Origin: Acidobacteria bacterium 28-1
GTDB taxonomy: Bacteria; Acidobacteriota; Blastocatellia; Pyrinomonadales; Pyrinomonadaceae
Reading direction: 5' to 3'
NCBI GenBank assembly: GCA_002050365.1
Contig: MWYZ01000073.1
Span: 1-38,542, forward strand
DNA length: 38,542 nt
Shown: piece by piece, positions 7,382-15,580 of the stretch
Layout of the letters: every line of letters starts with the position of its first letter
How positions within the stretch are numbered: position 1 is the first letter of the stretch
The notes under the pieces: generated by a model
What the model saw: the letters and a program-made list of their open reading frames with translations, nothing else
Databases searched by the model: none
Told to the model about the DNA's origin: nothing
Translations under genes and position numbers: made by a program

Positions 7382-8359
7382 ATGAGCGACATTTTAGTTT
7401 TCATCGAACACAAAAATTGCGTATTAAATAAAATTTCACTTGAAGCGATTGCCGCCGCCCAAAGCATCGCAAAAGACTTGGGCTTGAAGGTTTCTGCGAT
7501 AATTCCGTGCGATAAGGATTGCGCGTTGGCGGAGGAAATCTCCCGATATAATTTGGAAAAGGTAATTGTCATCAAAAATGAGAAACTCAACATTTACACG
7601 CCTGACGGTTATGCCGACGCTTGGGAACAGATTATCAAGCAGACAAATCCGCAGTATGTCGTGATGGCGCACACTTATCAAGTCCGCGATTTTGCTCCGA
7701 AGGTAGCCGCCCGGCTCGGCAAAGAAGTGGTCGGCGATTGTATCAGATATCAAAATAGCAATGGTAAATTGGTTTTCACGCGCCGTATATTTCTCGGAAA
7801 ATTAGACGCGGATGTAACGATTGAAGGCGACGCACCGTATTTTGTAACCTTTCAATCGGGCGCGTTTCGCGGCGACAATGCCGAAAAAGGCGGAAATGCA
7901 CAAACAGAAATGACGAATGTTGAAGTAAAAGATTTGCGGATGTCACCTGAAGAGCCATTTCAAGAAGCAAAAGCGTCAGTTGATTTGACCAAATCGGGAA
8001 TTATCGTCGCCGTCGGACGCGGAATTAAATCGCAGGAAAACATTGCCCTTGCCCAACAATTAGCCGACGCGCTCGGCGCAGACCTCGCGGCTTCACGTCC
8101 GATTTGCGATGCCGAATGGCTGCCGATTGACCGTCAAATCGGCTCGTCCGGGCAAACCGTCGCGCCGAAAGTATATATTGCTCTCGGAATTTCCGGCGCA
8201 ATCCAGCATATTGTAGGAATGAAAAACGCTGGAACTATCGTGGCAATCAATAAAGATAAAGAAGCACCGATTTTCGACATCGCCGATTACGGAATCGTCG
8301 GGGATATTTTTGAAGCAATGCCCGTTCTTGTCGAGGAAATTAAAAAAGCTAAAGGTTAA
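7382..8359 (+). CDS. etfA: Electron transfer flavoprotein, alpha subunit
   Basis: Carries the FAD of the ETF heterodimer. At 325 residues, the N-terminal nucleotide-fold domain covers about 1-195. The FAD domain follows, with AVGRGIKSQEN (210-220), ASRPICDAEWLP (237-248), GSSGQTVAPK (254-263), GISGAIQHIVG (269-279) and IVGDIFEA (305-312), all typical. No strong ribosome binding site is visible at the ATG. The 421-bp separation from etfB and the intervening hairpin suggest separate transcription. Confidence 0.96.
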   Translation: MSDILVFIEHKNCVLNKISLEAIAAAQSIAKDLGLKVSAIIPCDKDCALAEEISRYNLEKVIVIKNEKLNIYTPDGYADAWEQIIKQTNPQYVVMAHTYQVRDFAPKVAARLGKEVVGDCIRYQNSNGKLVFTRRIFLGKLDADVTIEGDAPYFVTFQSGAFRGDNAEKGGNAQTEMTNVEVKDLRMSPEEPFQEAKASVDLTKSGIIVAVGRGIKSQENIALAQQLADALGADLAASRPICDAEWLPIDRQIGSSGQTVAPKVYIALGISGAIQHIVGMKNAGTIVAINKDKEAPIFDIADYGIVGDIFEAMPVLVEEIKKAKG

Positions 8360-8384
8360 TTTCTTTTAGATTTTAAAGTAAAAG

Positions 8385-8419
8385 AAGCGTGTCCGGCGGC
8401 GGCTTCGACACGCTTTTTT
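8385..8419 (+). terminator. Rho-independent terminator after etfA
   Basis: AAGCGTGTC (8385-8393) pairs with GACACGCTT (8407-8415) around a GC-rich 13-base loop, followed directly by a run of six T. It sits 25 bp after the etfA stop. Confidence 0.85.
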
Positions 8420-8454
8420 ATTAAATTATTTTTGTAAGTTTCCGCAAGGCGAAA

Positions 8455-8838
8455 CTAAATCATATCGCCCTCGCCTTTGGAACTCTCGTCCAGTTCAAAA
8501 CGGTCGCGGTCGCGTTTTTCCATTTTCTCTAAAAGGTCAAGCGGTTGATTGTCTTGATAATCAATGCCCATCGCGTGGGCGTTTTCTTCAACATCAGATT
8601 GGTCGGGCGTTGGGTTATGTCCGCCGAAGGCTTCCGAGCCGGTCGAGTTAACTTCTTCCCAACTGGCATCAATGTCGCCCCCCGAATCGGCAGGCGAAGA
8701 TGAATGATGCTCACGCAGACGCTCTTTTAATTCATTCGGTGCTTGCGGCGCGTGAGCGATTTCATCATCCATAAATTCTTTTATTTCCGCATCGGGCGGT
8801 GTTTCGTTTTCGTAGAATTCCAAATCTTTGCCGGTCAT
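8455..8838 (-). CDS. DUF6335-like small acidic protein
   Basis: A 127-residue, highly acidic soluble protein. The segment GGHNPTPDQSDVEENAHAMG, followed by ERDRDRFELD-type residues (here KRDRDRFELDESS), resembles DUF6335 proteins of cyanobacteria and acidobacteria, whose function is unknown. The reading frame is open 15 codons further upstream, but the ATG at 8838 is chosen because GAGGA lies 5 bases before it; the upstream ATG at 8862 has no such signal. It is the last gene of a - strand series and converges on etfA. Confidence 0.7.
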   Translation of the reverse strand: MTGKDLEFYENETPPDAEIKEFMDDEIAHAPQAPNELKERLREHHSSSPADSGGDIDASWEEVNSTGSEAFGGHNPTPDQSDVEENAHAMGIDYQDNQPLDLLEKMEKRDRDRFELDESSKGEGDMI

Positions 8839-8916
8839 ATTGTCCTCACTGTTGTTTTCCATTGTGAAAAAAGCATAGCACATCGGAATGCCTGATAAAA
8901 GATTACAATCAAGCGT

Positions 8917-9189
8917 TTAAATAAATACAATTGACTGCGCCGAAGGAATCTCAAACCGTTTGCGGCAGCGTATATTTTTGCACATCAACATATCGTCAAC
9001 CCGCACCATATAATCGCGCGATTTTTGCAGTTGCGCCCTTTCCTGTTCGTTCAAATGTCTGGACGAATTTTTCTTCTTCGTGCGTTTGAGCCAGCGCACA
9101 TCGTAATCGTTTCGTTCGCGGCAATTCGGACAAGCGAAATTAGCCTTTTTTATTTCTTGTTTCTCATCAAAAATATCTCTTTCGTGCAT
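8917..9189 (-). CDS. Small zinc-ribbon protein of unknown function
   Basis: A 90-residue protein with two Cys pairs, CPNC near residue 20 and CKNIRC near residue 70, which probably bind one zinc ion. A basic stretch, RWLKRTKKKNSSRH, and a helix lie between them. The layout suggests nucleic-acid or protein binding, but no family is recognised. A TATAAT lies about 45 bp upstream in the intergenic space, with a poor -35. It is not closely coupled to its neighbours. Confidence 0.65.
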   Translation of the reverse strand: MHERDIFDEKQEIKKANFACPNCRERNDYDVRWLKRTKKKNSSRHLNEQERAQLQKSRDYMVRVDDMLMCKNIRCRKRFEIPSAQSIVFI

Positions 9190-9258
9190 AAAATTAAAAC
9201 CACCGACAACACTGATAAGTAATAATTAGCATTATAAACTATCTGCGTTTGTCAGTGG

Positions 9259-9555
9259 TTAGTTTTTTTCGGTCATTTCCTTTAAGTACTGAAAACTGTA
9301 AATACCGGTATCGTGTCCGTCGGAAAAATGAAAATTCAGGGCGTAGCGTCCGACAATGGAAATTGCAGAGAAGGATAAATCATCTTTAATTGAATCGGCT
9401 TTCAAAATTTTCTCGCCCGTCCATTCATTGATGCAGCCGGCACACGGGCAATTACGACGCAAATCCGTCGCATTGAATTTGGTTTCCGTATCATCCGACC
9501 AATTTATCGAAATTTCGGAATCGCTTTCTTCAATGATTTGTCGCGGCTCAATCAT
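9259..9555 (-). CDS. DUF971 (GBBH-like N-terminal domain) protein
   Basis: A 98-residue stand-alone DUF971 protein. Hallmarks are the Cys cluster in LRRNCPCAGCINEWTG (Cys36, 38 and 41), NFHFSDGHDTGIYSF and YLKEM. The domain is also found at the N-terminus of gamma-butyrobetaine hydroxylase. Stand-alone copies are often linked to iron-sulfur cluster or redox functions, so metal binding is likely. The exact role is unknown. A heptamer repeat pair separates it from the upstream ytxJ gene. Confidence 0.85.
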   Translation of the reverse strand: MIEPRQIIEESDSEISINWSDDTETKFNATDLRRNCPCAGCINEWTGEKILKADSIKDDLSFSAISIVGRYALNFHFSDGHDTGIYSFQYLKEMTEKN

Positions 9556-9560
9556 AAATC

Positions 9561-9633
9561 AGTGGTCAGAGATTAAAGGTTAGAAGTCAGTTGTTCTTGT
9601 TGCATAAATAATCTCTAATCTCTGGTCTCTAAC
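9561..9633. repeat. Heptamer-period inverted repeat between ytxJ and DUF971
   Basis: The left arm 9561-9590 reads as heptamers (GTGGTCA, GAGATTA, AAGGTTA, GAAGTCA). The right arm 9610-9633 reads ATCTCTA, ATCTCTG, GTCTCTA. The arms are partly complementary. The right arm overlaps the end of ytxJ, so the last codons of that gene (LETRD and the stop) come from the repeat. Confidence 0.75.
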
Positions 9634-9947
9634 ATCTTTTCTACATCGCTTGCCGTAACATCGTAATGCGAAGCGTGATAAACAACCTTGCCTTTTTTTA
9701 CGACAAACGCTTGCGGCGATTCGTGGCGGATGCCGGTTTTTTCGGCAACGGCACTTGAAACATCTCGCGCTCGTTGCACGACAATCAAATTTATGTCGGC
9801 GTCGGCGTTGGAAATTTCCTGATAAACGCCCGCGCTTATCGGGCAAGTTGTGCTGTGTTTGAAAAGAACAATCGCCTGTTCATTTGATTTTTCAATCAGC
9901 GCGTCGAGTTCTTCCGTATTTCGAATTTCTTTAAATCTAGCTTTCAT
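9615..9947 (-). CDS. ytxJ: Bacilliredoxin-type protein YtxJ
   Basis: A 110-residue thioredoxin-fold protein of the YtxJ/BrxC family: VLFKHSTTCPISAG with the single active Cys35, then KTGIRHESPQAFVV and the motif VVYHASHYDVTA. In Firmicutes these remove bacillithiol from oxidised proteins, so this gene suggests that bacillithiol or a similar thiol is used here. The C-terminal LETRD is encoded by a heptamer repeat. It lies five bases after the upstream membrane-protein gene, so the two are probably co-transcribed. Confidence 0.88.
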   Translation of the reverse strand: MKARFKEIRNTEELDALIEKSNEQAIVLFKHSTTCPISAGVYQEISNADADINLIVVQRARDVSSAVAEKTGIRHESPQAFVVKKGKVVYHASHYDVTASDVEKMLETRD

Positions 9948-9952
9948 ATTCT

Positions 9953-10693
9953 TTAATTATAACTTCCCGCGCCTTGAAACGCATCAGGCGGCGGCGGATT
10001 AACATTTCTGTTTCCAACCGGCGGAAAAACTTTGCGGTAAACGACGAATGCGCCCGCGAACATTATCGGAAGCGTCAGATAAACGCCGACGATGCATAAA
10101 AGATAACCGATGATTACTAAAACAAATTCAAGCGCGATAAAGCCGACGATGCCGCCCAAATTTTGCCAGACGGCTTTGGCACTGAGTTTAAAGGCCTCGA
10201 CACCCGAAAGTTTATATTCGACAATCAGCGGATATGCGAAAAATAAAAAGGCGTGTATCGTTCCTAAAACCAGCCAGAGGACAATCATCTCGACGGCGAA
10301 AAAACCGAAGTAAGAGAACATTTCATCGGGATTCGGATTCTTCGTTCTCATTAACGCTAACTGCATCATTATCAGCGGAATATAAGCGAGAAGGCCGAGA
10401 ACAATCGAAGGAATTATTAACACGAGAGAAGCTACTAAACCCGGCACGAAAAAATCGAAACCTTTGAAAAGTCCTTCAAACTTTACCGGCTGTCCGTTCA
10501 TTTTTTGAAAGAGACAGTAATAAATTCCGCAAAACATCGCACCCAGCAAAATATACATCGTCGAGCCGGCAATAAGAATTCCAACCAGCGTGATAGCGAA
10601 AAACAGCCAAAATTGGTCTTTTATCAATTCCCAGCCTTCTCGCATACATTCGACGGGGCGGATTACGCCTGTATTGAATTTGATTTCATTCAT
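9953..10693 (-). CDS. Multi-spanning membrane protein of unknown function
   Basis: A 246-residue integral membrane protein with about six hydrophobic segments (near 28-60, 85-115, 128-150, 152-170, 182-205 and 208-230). It has a short polar N-terminus and a Pro/Asn-rich C-terminal tail (VGNRNVNPPPPDAFQG). No catalytic motif is visible. It resembles the loosely defined DUF975 / GDPD-membrane-domain-like proteins of bacteria, but I cannot assign it. AGGA lies about 8 bases before the ATG. It is tightly followed by ytxJ (5-bp gap). Confidence 0.75.
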   Translation of the reverse strand: MNEIKFNTGVIRPVECMREGWELIKDQFWLFFAITLVGILIAGSTMYILLGAMFCGIYYCLFQKMNGQPVKFEGLFKGFDFFVPGLVASLVLIIPSIVLGLLAYIPLIMMQLALMRTKNPNPDEMFSYFGFFAVEMIVLWLVLGTIHAFLFFAYPLIVEYKLSGVEAFKLSAKAVWQNLGGIVGFIALEFVLVIIGYLLCIVGVYLTLPIMFAGAFVVYRKVFPPVGNRNVNPPPPDAFQGAGSYN

Positions 10694-10793
10694 TGAAGAT
10701 TTCCTGATTTTAATTTTGAGTCTTTAGCTCGTAATGATATTTGCTGAAATTGGAATTAAAAATCAAGACTGAAAATCAACTGCCAAAGACTGA

Positions 10794-12998
10794 TTATAAA
10801 TAAATTTTCTCAATATAATCCTTCACCATTCTGTCGCTCGAAAATTGCGGAGTCAGAGTCATCAAAGAATTTTTCATTCGCCGAATCCATTCACTTGGCA
10901 ATCCGTTTTCATCTTTCGCGTAATAAACGGGAACGACTTCCGTTTCCAGAATCGTATAAAGTGATTCGGAATCTTGAGCGTTAATTTTCGCTTCATCGGA
11001 TTCATCTTCGTCGCCGGCGACACCGATTGAAAAACCGTTTTCGCCGTTGAAACCTTCAATCCACCAGCCGTCTAAAATCGAAAGATTAAGCCCGCCGTTC
11101 ATTGCTACTTTTTGACCGCTCGTGCCGCTCGCTTCCATCGGGCGAATCGGCACGTTAAGCCAAACGTCAACGCCCTGCACGAGATAACGCGCCACTTCCT
11201 GGTCGTAATCTTCAATAAAAACCGCGCGGCGTTGCCATTCCGAATTTTCATCGAGACTCATCAATTGCTGAAGAACCGTTTTTCCCGTTTTGTCCTGTGG
11301 ATGCGCTTTGCCCGCGAAAACGAATTGCACGGGTTTTTCCGCATCGCCAACCAGTTTTAAAAGTCTTTCGACGTCAGACAAAATCAAATTCCAACGTTTA
11401 TACGCCGCCACGCGCCGGGCAAAACCAATCGTTAAAACATCGGCTGAAAAAAGTCGGCGGGTGTCTTCGTGTTCGTTGATTGTATCAAGCGAACCGGTTT
11501 CTTTTGAAAAAGTTTTTTGGCGAATGAATGAAATCAAAAGCTGTTTCAAAAGTCTGTGTGTTCGCCAAATTTCGGCATCTGGAATCGTTTCAATCGCTTC
11601 ACGCCACGCCGCTTCATCTTTCAGAACTTCCGACCAATTCGCCCCGACGTGCGTTTCATAGAGCGTCTGAAACGCCGGAGCAATCCACGTTGGCGCGTGA
11701 ACGCCGTTAGTAATGTGCGTTATCGGGACTTCCGCCGCGTCCGATTCTTCGTGGAACATTTTACGCCATAACTCGCGTGAAACCTCGCCGTGTTTTTCGC
11801 TCACGCCGTTTGCCGAACGAGACATCCGCAAAGCAAGCGGCGTCATTCCGAACCATTCTTCCGTGTTGCCTGAATTTGTACGTCCGAGCGCGAAAAATTC
11901 ATCTTTAGAGATTTTCAGTGAATCAATAAAATTCGAGTCAAAACAATCTTTAATTTGGTTTGGCGGAAACGTATCATTGCCCGCCGCGACCGGTGTATGA
12001 GTCGTGAAAACACATCGCTTGCGGACATAAGCCACTGCGTCGGCAAACGACGAATCTTGATTTTCTTGCAAAAACTCGCGTGCCAATTCCAAAGTTAAAA
12101 ATGCGGAATGTCCTTCATTTAAGTGGTAAACCGACGGCTCGGTGCCGAGTTGTCGCAAAAGCCGAACGCCGCCGATGCCCAAGATTTTTTCCTGCACAAT
12201 GCGCGTTTCCGTGTCGCCGCCGTAGAGATGCCCGGTAATTAAGCGGTCAACTTCCTGATTTTGTTCGATGTTTGTATCGAGTAGATAAAGCGAAATTCTG
12301 CCGACTTGGGCGAGCCACGCTTGGGCGAAAACTTCGCGTCTGCGAATGTGGATTTTTACTAAAATCCGCTCGCCGTTTTCATTCAAAACCGGGAAAAGCG
12401 CAAGTTCGTTTTCAAACGAATCAACATAACGTTCTTTCTGCCACCCGTCGTGGGCAATTATTTGGCGAAAATAACCGTAGCGATATAACAAGCCAATTGC
12501 AACAAGCGGAACATTTCCATCGCTCGCCGATTTTAAATGGTCACCCGAAAGAATACCGAGTCCGCCGGAATAAATCGGTAAGGAATTATGAACGCCGTAT
12601 TCGGCGCAAAAGTAAGCGACAGGATTTTGTGATGTAATTTGTCCGAAAGAATTCGGCTTTTCTGAAAGATACGCGTCAAATTTTTCGGCAAAATTCTGTA
12701 GTCTTTTGACATATAGATTATCGCTTGCCTTTTGCCAAAGTTGAATCGCGCCGATTTTTTTCAAAAAGAGACGCGGGTTTTGTTCGCATTTTTCCCAAAG
12801 CTGCGCGTCTAAGTCGCGGAATAAATTAACGGCTTCGGGTTTCCAAGACCATAAAAAATTCCACGAAAGAGCGTCTAAAAATTTGAGATTTACAGGGAAA
12901 TCGCGTTGGTAGTAAAAATTTGTTTTAAAATTCTGTTCAGTTTCTAAGCCGGCGGCTGTCTGCATATTTTTAAAACTTTCCGTTGAAATTTCCTTCAT
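10794..12998 (-). CDS. glgP: Alpha-glucan (glycogen-type) phosphorylase
   Basis: Releases glucose-1-phosphate from alpha-1,4-glucans. At 734 residues it belongs to the shorter alpha-glucan phosphorylase group (TIGR02094 type), distinct from the classical ~830-residue GlgP. Signatures: PVAYFCAEYGVHNSLPIYSG with GGLGILSGDHLKSASD in the N-terminal half, HLNEGHSAF in the middle, and EASGTSGQKVAMNGGL, where Lys630 should carry pyridoxal phosphate, followed by LDGWWIEG. No clear ribosome binding site precedes the ATG, so the start is less certain; a Met 11 residues in is an alternative. It is preceded by the macrodomain gene on the same strand. Confidence 0.94.
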   Translation of the reverse strand: MKEISTESFKNMQTAAGLETEQNFKTNFYYQRDFPVNLKFLDALSWNFLWSWKPEAVNLFRDLDAQLWEKCEQNPRLFLKKIGAIQLWQKASDNLYVKRLQNFAEKFDAYLSEKPNSFGQITSQNPVAYFCAEYGVHNSLPIYSGGLGILSGDHLKSASDGNVPLVAIGLLYRYGYFRQIIAHDGWQKERYVDSFENELALFPVLNENGERILVKIHIRRREVFAQAWLAQVGRISLYLLDTNIEQNQEVDRLITGHLYGGDTETRIVQEKILGIGGVRLLRQLGTEPSVYHLNEGHSAFLTLELAREFLQENQDSSFADAVAYVRKRCVFTTHTPVAAGNDTFPPNQIKDCFDSNFIDSLKISKDEFFALGRTNSGNTEEWFGMTPLALRMSRSANGVSEKHGEVSRELWRKMFHEESDAAEVPITHITNGVHAPTWIAPAFQTLYETHVGANWSEVLKDEAAWREAIETIPDAEIWRTHRLLKQLLISFIRQKTFSKETGSLDTINEHEDTRRLFSADVLTIGFARRVAAYKRWNLILSDVERLLKLVGDAEKPVQFVFAGKAHPQDKTGKTVLQQLMSLDENSEWQRRAVFIEDYDQEVARYLVQGVDVWLNVPIRPMEASGTSGQKVAMNGGLNLSILDGWWIEGFNGENGFSIGVAGDEDESDEAKINAQDSESLYTILETEVVPVYYAKDENGLPSEWIRRMKNSLMTLTPQFSSDRMVKDYIEKIYL

Positions 12999-13099
12999 AA
13001 AAAATGATTTTTCGTATTTTGAATAAGGAAAAGTTATTCAAAAACTATAAACTATCGAAAATTAACTGGCAACTTTGTGGGTTTTTCGCTGGTTTGAAA

Positions 13100-13642
13100 T
13101 TAGAAGATTTTATGCTTAATAAATTTCAGCGCATCCGGTTCGGAAAAAAAGACGAGGCGAATTTGTTTGATTAATTCATTTTGTGATAGAAAATCTTTTA
13201 TCGCTCTGGAAGAAACCTTGGCGGCTTCGTGTTTTGGGTAGGCAAACGCGCCGGTTGAAATTGATGGGAAAGCGATGGTTTGCAAATTGTTTTCGACCGC
13301 TAAAGATAAACAATTCATGTAACAATTTTCGAGTAATTGCGCGTCTTTATTTTGATTCCGCCCGTAGATTGGTCCGACGGTGTGAATCACAAATTTTGCT
13401 TCGAGATTTCCGCCGCGTGAGATGACGGCTTCGCCGGTCGGTAGACCGTCGGGAAATTTATCGCGCCGAATTTTTCTACATTCTTCTAAAATCTGTGTTC
13501 CGCCGCGAGCGTGAATTGCACCGTCAACGCCGCCGCCGCCGAGCAATGTGGAATTTGCCGCGTTGACGATTGCGTCAGTTTTCTCGCGCGTGATGTCACC
13601 GACTTTAACAAGTACGCGTTTGTTAAGAAATTCGTATTCCAT
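13100..13642 (-). CDS. Macrodomain protein, probable O-acetyl-ADP-ribose / ADP-ribosyl hydrolase
   Basis: A 180-residue single-domain macro protein of the MacroD/YmdB type. DAIVNAAN (23-30), GGGGVDGAIHARGG (35-48) and SISTGAFAYP (127-136) form the ADP-ribose pocket and the catalytic loops of deacetylases and mono-ADP-ribosylhydrolases. The ORF extends 21 codons upstream, but the ATG at 13642 is chosen because the upstream gene's stop is one base before it, the typical spacing of a coupled pair. The partner is an unknown 107-residue protein. The substrate (OAADPR, protein or nucleic acid) cannot be told from sequence. Confidence 0.9.
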   Translation of the reverse strand: MEYEFLNKRVLVKVGDITREKTDAIVNAANSTLLGGGGVDGAIHARGGTQILEECRKIRRDKFPDGLPTGEAVISRGGNLEAKFVIHTVGPIYGRNQNKDAQLLENCYMNCLSLAVENNLQTIAFPSISTGAFAYPKHEAAKVSSRAIKDFLSQNELIKQIRLVFFSEPDALKFIKHKIF

Positions 13643-13643
13643 T

Positions 13644-13967
13644 TTAGACGAGCGGTTCAATGCTGATTTCATCAAACATTGCCTGCCGACGCAGAGTTTC
13701 GGCAAGTAAATCTGCTTTTCTGCGGTTGAGAATCAGCGGCGAAGTGCGACAGGAAATTTCATATACGCCTTCGTCAATCTCTCCGATTTCCAAATCGCCC
13801 AAACTGATGCCGGTGACAACTTGAATGTCTTCAAAGTTTTGTATCCGAAAGCGTCCGGTCTGTTCGACAAAATCTTCGATAAACGGGTCGCACAAAGCGT
13901 GTTTGGCTTCTTCAACTGTAAAATAGTTTCCTTCGACGATTAAACAAAATTCCGTTGCTTTTTCCAT
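13644..13967 (-). CDS. Hypothetical protein coupled to the macrodomain gene
   Basis: A 107-residue soluble protein that I do not recognise. It is acidic, with an N-terminal strand/helix (EFCLIVEGNYFTVEEAKHAL), a central acidic patch (LGDLEIGEIDEGVYEI) and a C-terminal helix with RRKADLLAETLRRQ. There are no Cys pairs, signal peptide or transmembrane segments. Its TAA is one base before the macrodomain ATG, so the two are almost certainly co-translated. It is divergent from mtnA across a 144-bp gap. Confidence 0.65.
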   Translation of the reverse strand: MEKATEFCLIVEGNYFTVEEAKHALCDPFIEDFVEQTGRFRIQNFEDIQVVTGISLGDLEIGEIDEGVYEISCRTSPLILNRRKADLLAETLRRQAMFDEISIEPLV

Positions 13968-14049
13968 TGCTATCTATGAAATTTAGAAAACAAATAAACC
14001 AGAGGAAATTTATCATTTTTTCAAAGAAAATTTCAAACTTTTTTTATCT

Positions 14050-14078
14050 TTGCTTATCGAGAGTTTATTTCTTATCAT
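14050..14078 (+). promoter_or_regulatory. Probable sigma70-type promoter for mtnA
   Basis: TTGCTT (14050-14055), a 17-bp spacer and TATCAT (14073-14078), which matches five of six -10 bases. It lies 33 bp before the mtnA ATG, with AAGGA in between. Confidence 0.45.
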
Positions 14079-14111
14079 TTCAACAAATCTTAAAAGGAAA
14101 AATAAATCAAA

Positions 14112-15149
14112 ATGATAATACCTGTAAAATGGAGCGATGAAGGCGTTCTGATGCTCGACCAACGTTTGCTTCCGACCGAAGAAAGATGGCTCACGCTGAA
14201 GAGTTTCACCGAAGTTGCGGACGGAATTCGGAATATGGTGGTGCGCGGCGCGCCGGCGATTGGCGTGTCAGCCGCATATGGAATCGCACTGGGAGTAAAA
14301 AATTTTGTCGGCACAAGCGTTGCTGATTTAGAAGACGAATTCGATTATATCGCCGAAGTAATCGGCAAAACGCGCCCGACGGCGGTTAATCTGTTTTGGG
14401 CAATCGAGCGAATGCGCGGAGTTTTTCAAAAATCAAAAAAAAAATCAATTTCGGAAATCAAACAGATTTTGATTATTGAGGCGAAAAACATCCACGACGA
14501 AGACATCGAATCGCAGCGAATGATTGCCGAATACGGCGGCGCACTGCTTGAAAATAATTCGACTGTTTTAACGCATTGCAACGCCGGCGCGTTGGCGACC
14601 GGCGGAGTTTGGGGAACAGCTTTAGGCGTGATTCGCGGCGCAATCAATCAAGGCAAAACCATCGCCGTCATCGCCGACGAAACTCGTCCATATTTGCAGG
14701 GCGCACGGCTGACCGCTTGGGAGCTTCAACAAGACAACATTCCCGTAACTTTGATTACCGATAGTATGTCTGGGCATTTAATGAAAAAAGGCAGAGTGCA
14801 GGCAGTCGTCGTCGGTTCTGACCGCATCGCGGCAAACGGCGATGTCGCCAATAAAATCGGAACTTATATGGTCGCGGTTCTTGCAAAGCAGCACGATATT
14901 CCATTTTACGTCGCCGCTCCGCTTTCAACCGTAGATTTGAATTGTCCAACGGGTGAAGAAATCCCGATTGAAGAACGCAACATCAGAGAAATAACGCACG
15001 TCCAAGACATTCAACTCGCACCCGAAGGCATCTCCGTCAACAATTACGCTTTCGACGTAACGCCGAATGAACTCGTCGCGGCAATCATCACGGAAAAGGG
15101 TGTAGCGCGTGCGCCTTATACGGAAAGTTTGCGGAAGATGTTTGAATAA
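14112..15149 (+). CDS. mtnA: S-methyl-5-thioribose-1-phosphate isomerase
   Basis: Isomerises methylthioribose-1-phosphate to methylthioribulose-1-phosphate in the methionine salvage pathway. At 345 residues, MVVRGAPAIGVSAAYG (42-57), THCNAGALAT (154-163) with the catalytic Cys156, DETRPYLQGARLTAWEL (189-205) and VVGSDRIAANGD (233-244) with the catalytic Asp237 are all intact. An AAGGA lies about 12 bases upstream of the ATG. It stands alone, divergent from the macrodomain pair and convergent with two small genes. No other salvage genes are in the window. Confidence 0.96.
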   Translation: MIIPVKWSDEGVLMLDQRLLPTEERWLTLKSFTEVADGIRNMVVRGAPAIGVSAAYGIALGVKNFVGTSVADLEDEFDYIAEVIGKTRPTAVNLFWAIERMRGVFQKSKKKSISEIKQILIIEAKNIHDEDIESQRMIAEYGGALLENNSTVLTHCNAGALATGGVWGTALGVIRGAINQGKTIAVIADETRPYLQGARLTAWELQQDNIPVTLITDSMSGHLMKKGRVQAVVVGSDRIAANGDVANKIGTYMVAVLAKQHDIPFYVAAPLSTVDLNCPTGEEIPIEERNIREITHVQDIQLAPEGISVNNYAFDVTPNELVAAIITEKGVARAPYTESLRKMFE

Positions 15150-15238
15150 TCAGAAGCCGTCGGCAAAAGCAGTTGGCGGTAAATTGAGCATTTGTTTAAT
15201 TCTTCATAGATTTTTTAAATAGTTTCTTTAAAATAAAA

Positions 15239-15290
15239 GAGGGAAAGCGCAGCCGTTCTAAAAACTCGCTGCGCTTTCCTCAAATTTTTT
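15239..15290. terminator. Bidirectional terminator between mtnA and the small - strand genes
   Basis: GAGGGAAAGCGCAGC (15239-15253) pairs with GCTGCGCTTTCCTC (15268-15281) around a 14-base loop. A T-run (15285-15290) follows on the + strand and an AT-rich T-containing run follows on the - strand. It sits between convergent genes. Confidence 0.85.
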
Positions 15291-15296
15291 CGCCGC

Positions 15297-15563
15297 TCAA
15301 CTATCGCTCGGCGGTCTTGTTCCAACGCTTCCTTTAGTTGCCGAAGAATCTCGGTCGGGCGCGTCTTTCTCGCTTTTGCTCGAAGCGGGTTTCTTGCGCC
15401 CCGAACCACTTAATTTTCCGCCGCCGTCTTGTTTATTGATTGTCGCCCAAGCGCGTTCTTCCGCTTTACCTTCCGACACGCCTTTTTCCTTGTAACTTTC
15501 TTCGATATGTTCGGCTTGTCGTTTTTGTTTGTCGGTATATTTCGATTTATCTCCCCTTGGCAT
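15297..15563 (-). CDS. Small hydrophilic protein of the MPRGDKSKYTDKQKR family
   Basis: An 88-residue, very polar, low-complexity protein. The N-terminal half (MPRGDKSKYTDKQKRQAEHI, then a helical KEKGVSEGKAEERAWATINK) matches a widespread group of small bacterial proteins sometimes labelled plasmid stabilisation proteins on weak grounds. The C-terminal half is disordered, rich in Gly, Ser, Lys and Asp. GAGGGG lies about 7 bases before the ATG. It starts 17 bp after the upstream small gene and is probably co-transcribed with it. A stress or DNA-associated role is a guess. Confidence 0.75.
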   Translation of the reverse strand: MPRGDKSKYTDKQKRQAEHIEESYKEKGVSEGKAEERAWATINKQDGGGKLSGSGRKKPASSKSEKDAPDRDSSATKGSVGTRPPSDS

Positions 15564-15580
15564 AATTTTCCCCTCTTGAT

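Noticed and set aside
13100..13967. DarTG-type toxin-antitoxin system
   Set aside because: The macrodomain would fit DarG, but the partner is only 107 residues and lacks a visible ADP-ribosyltransferase motif.
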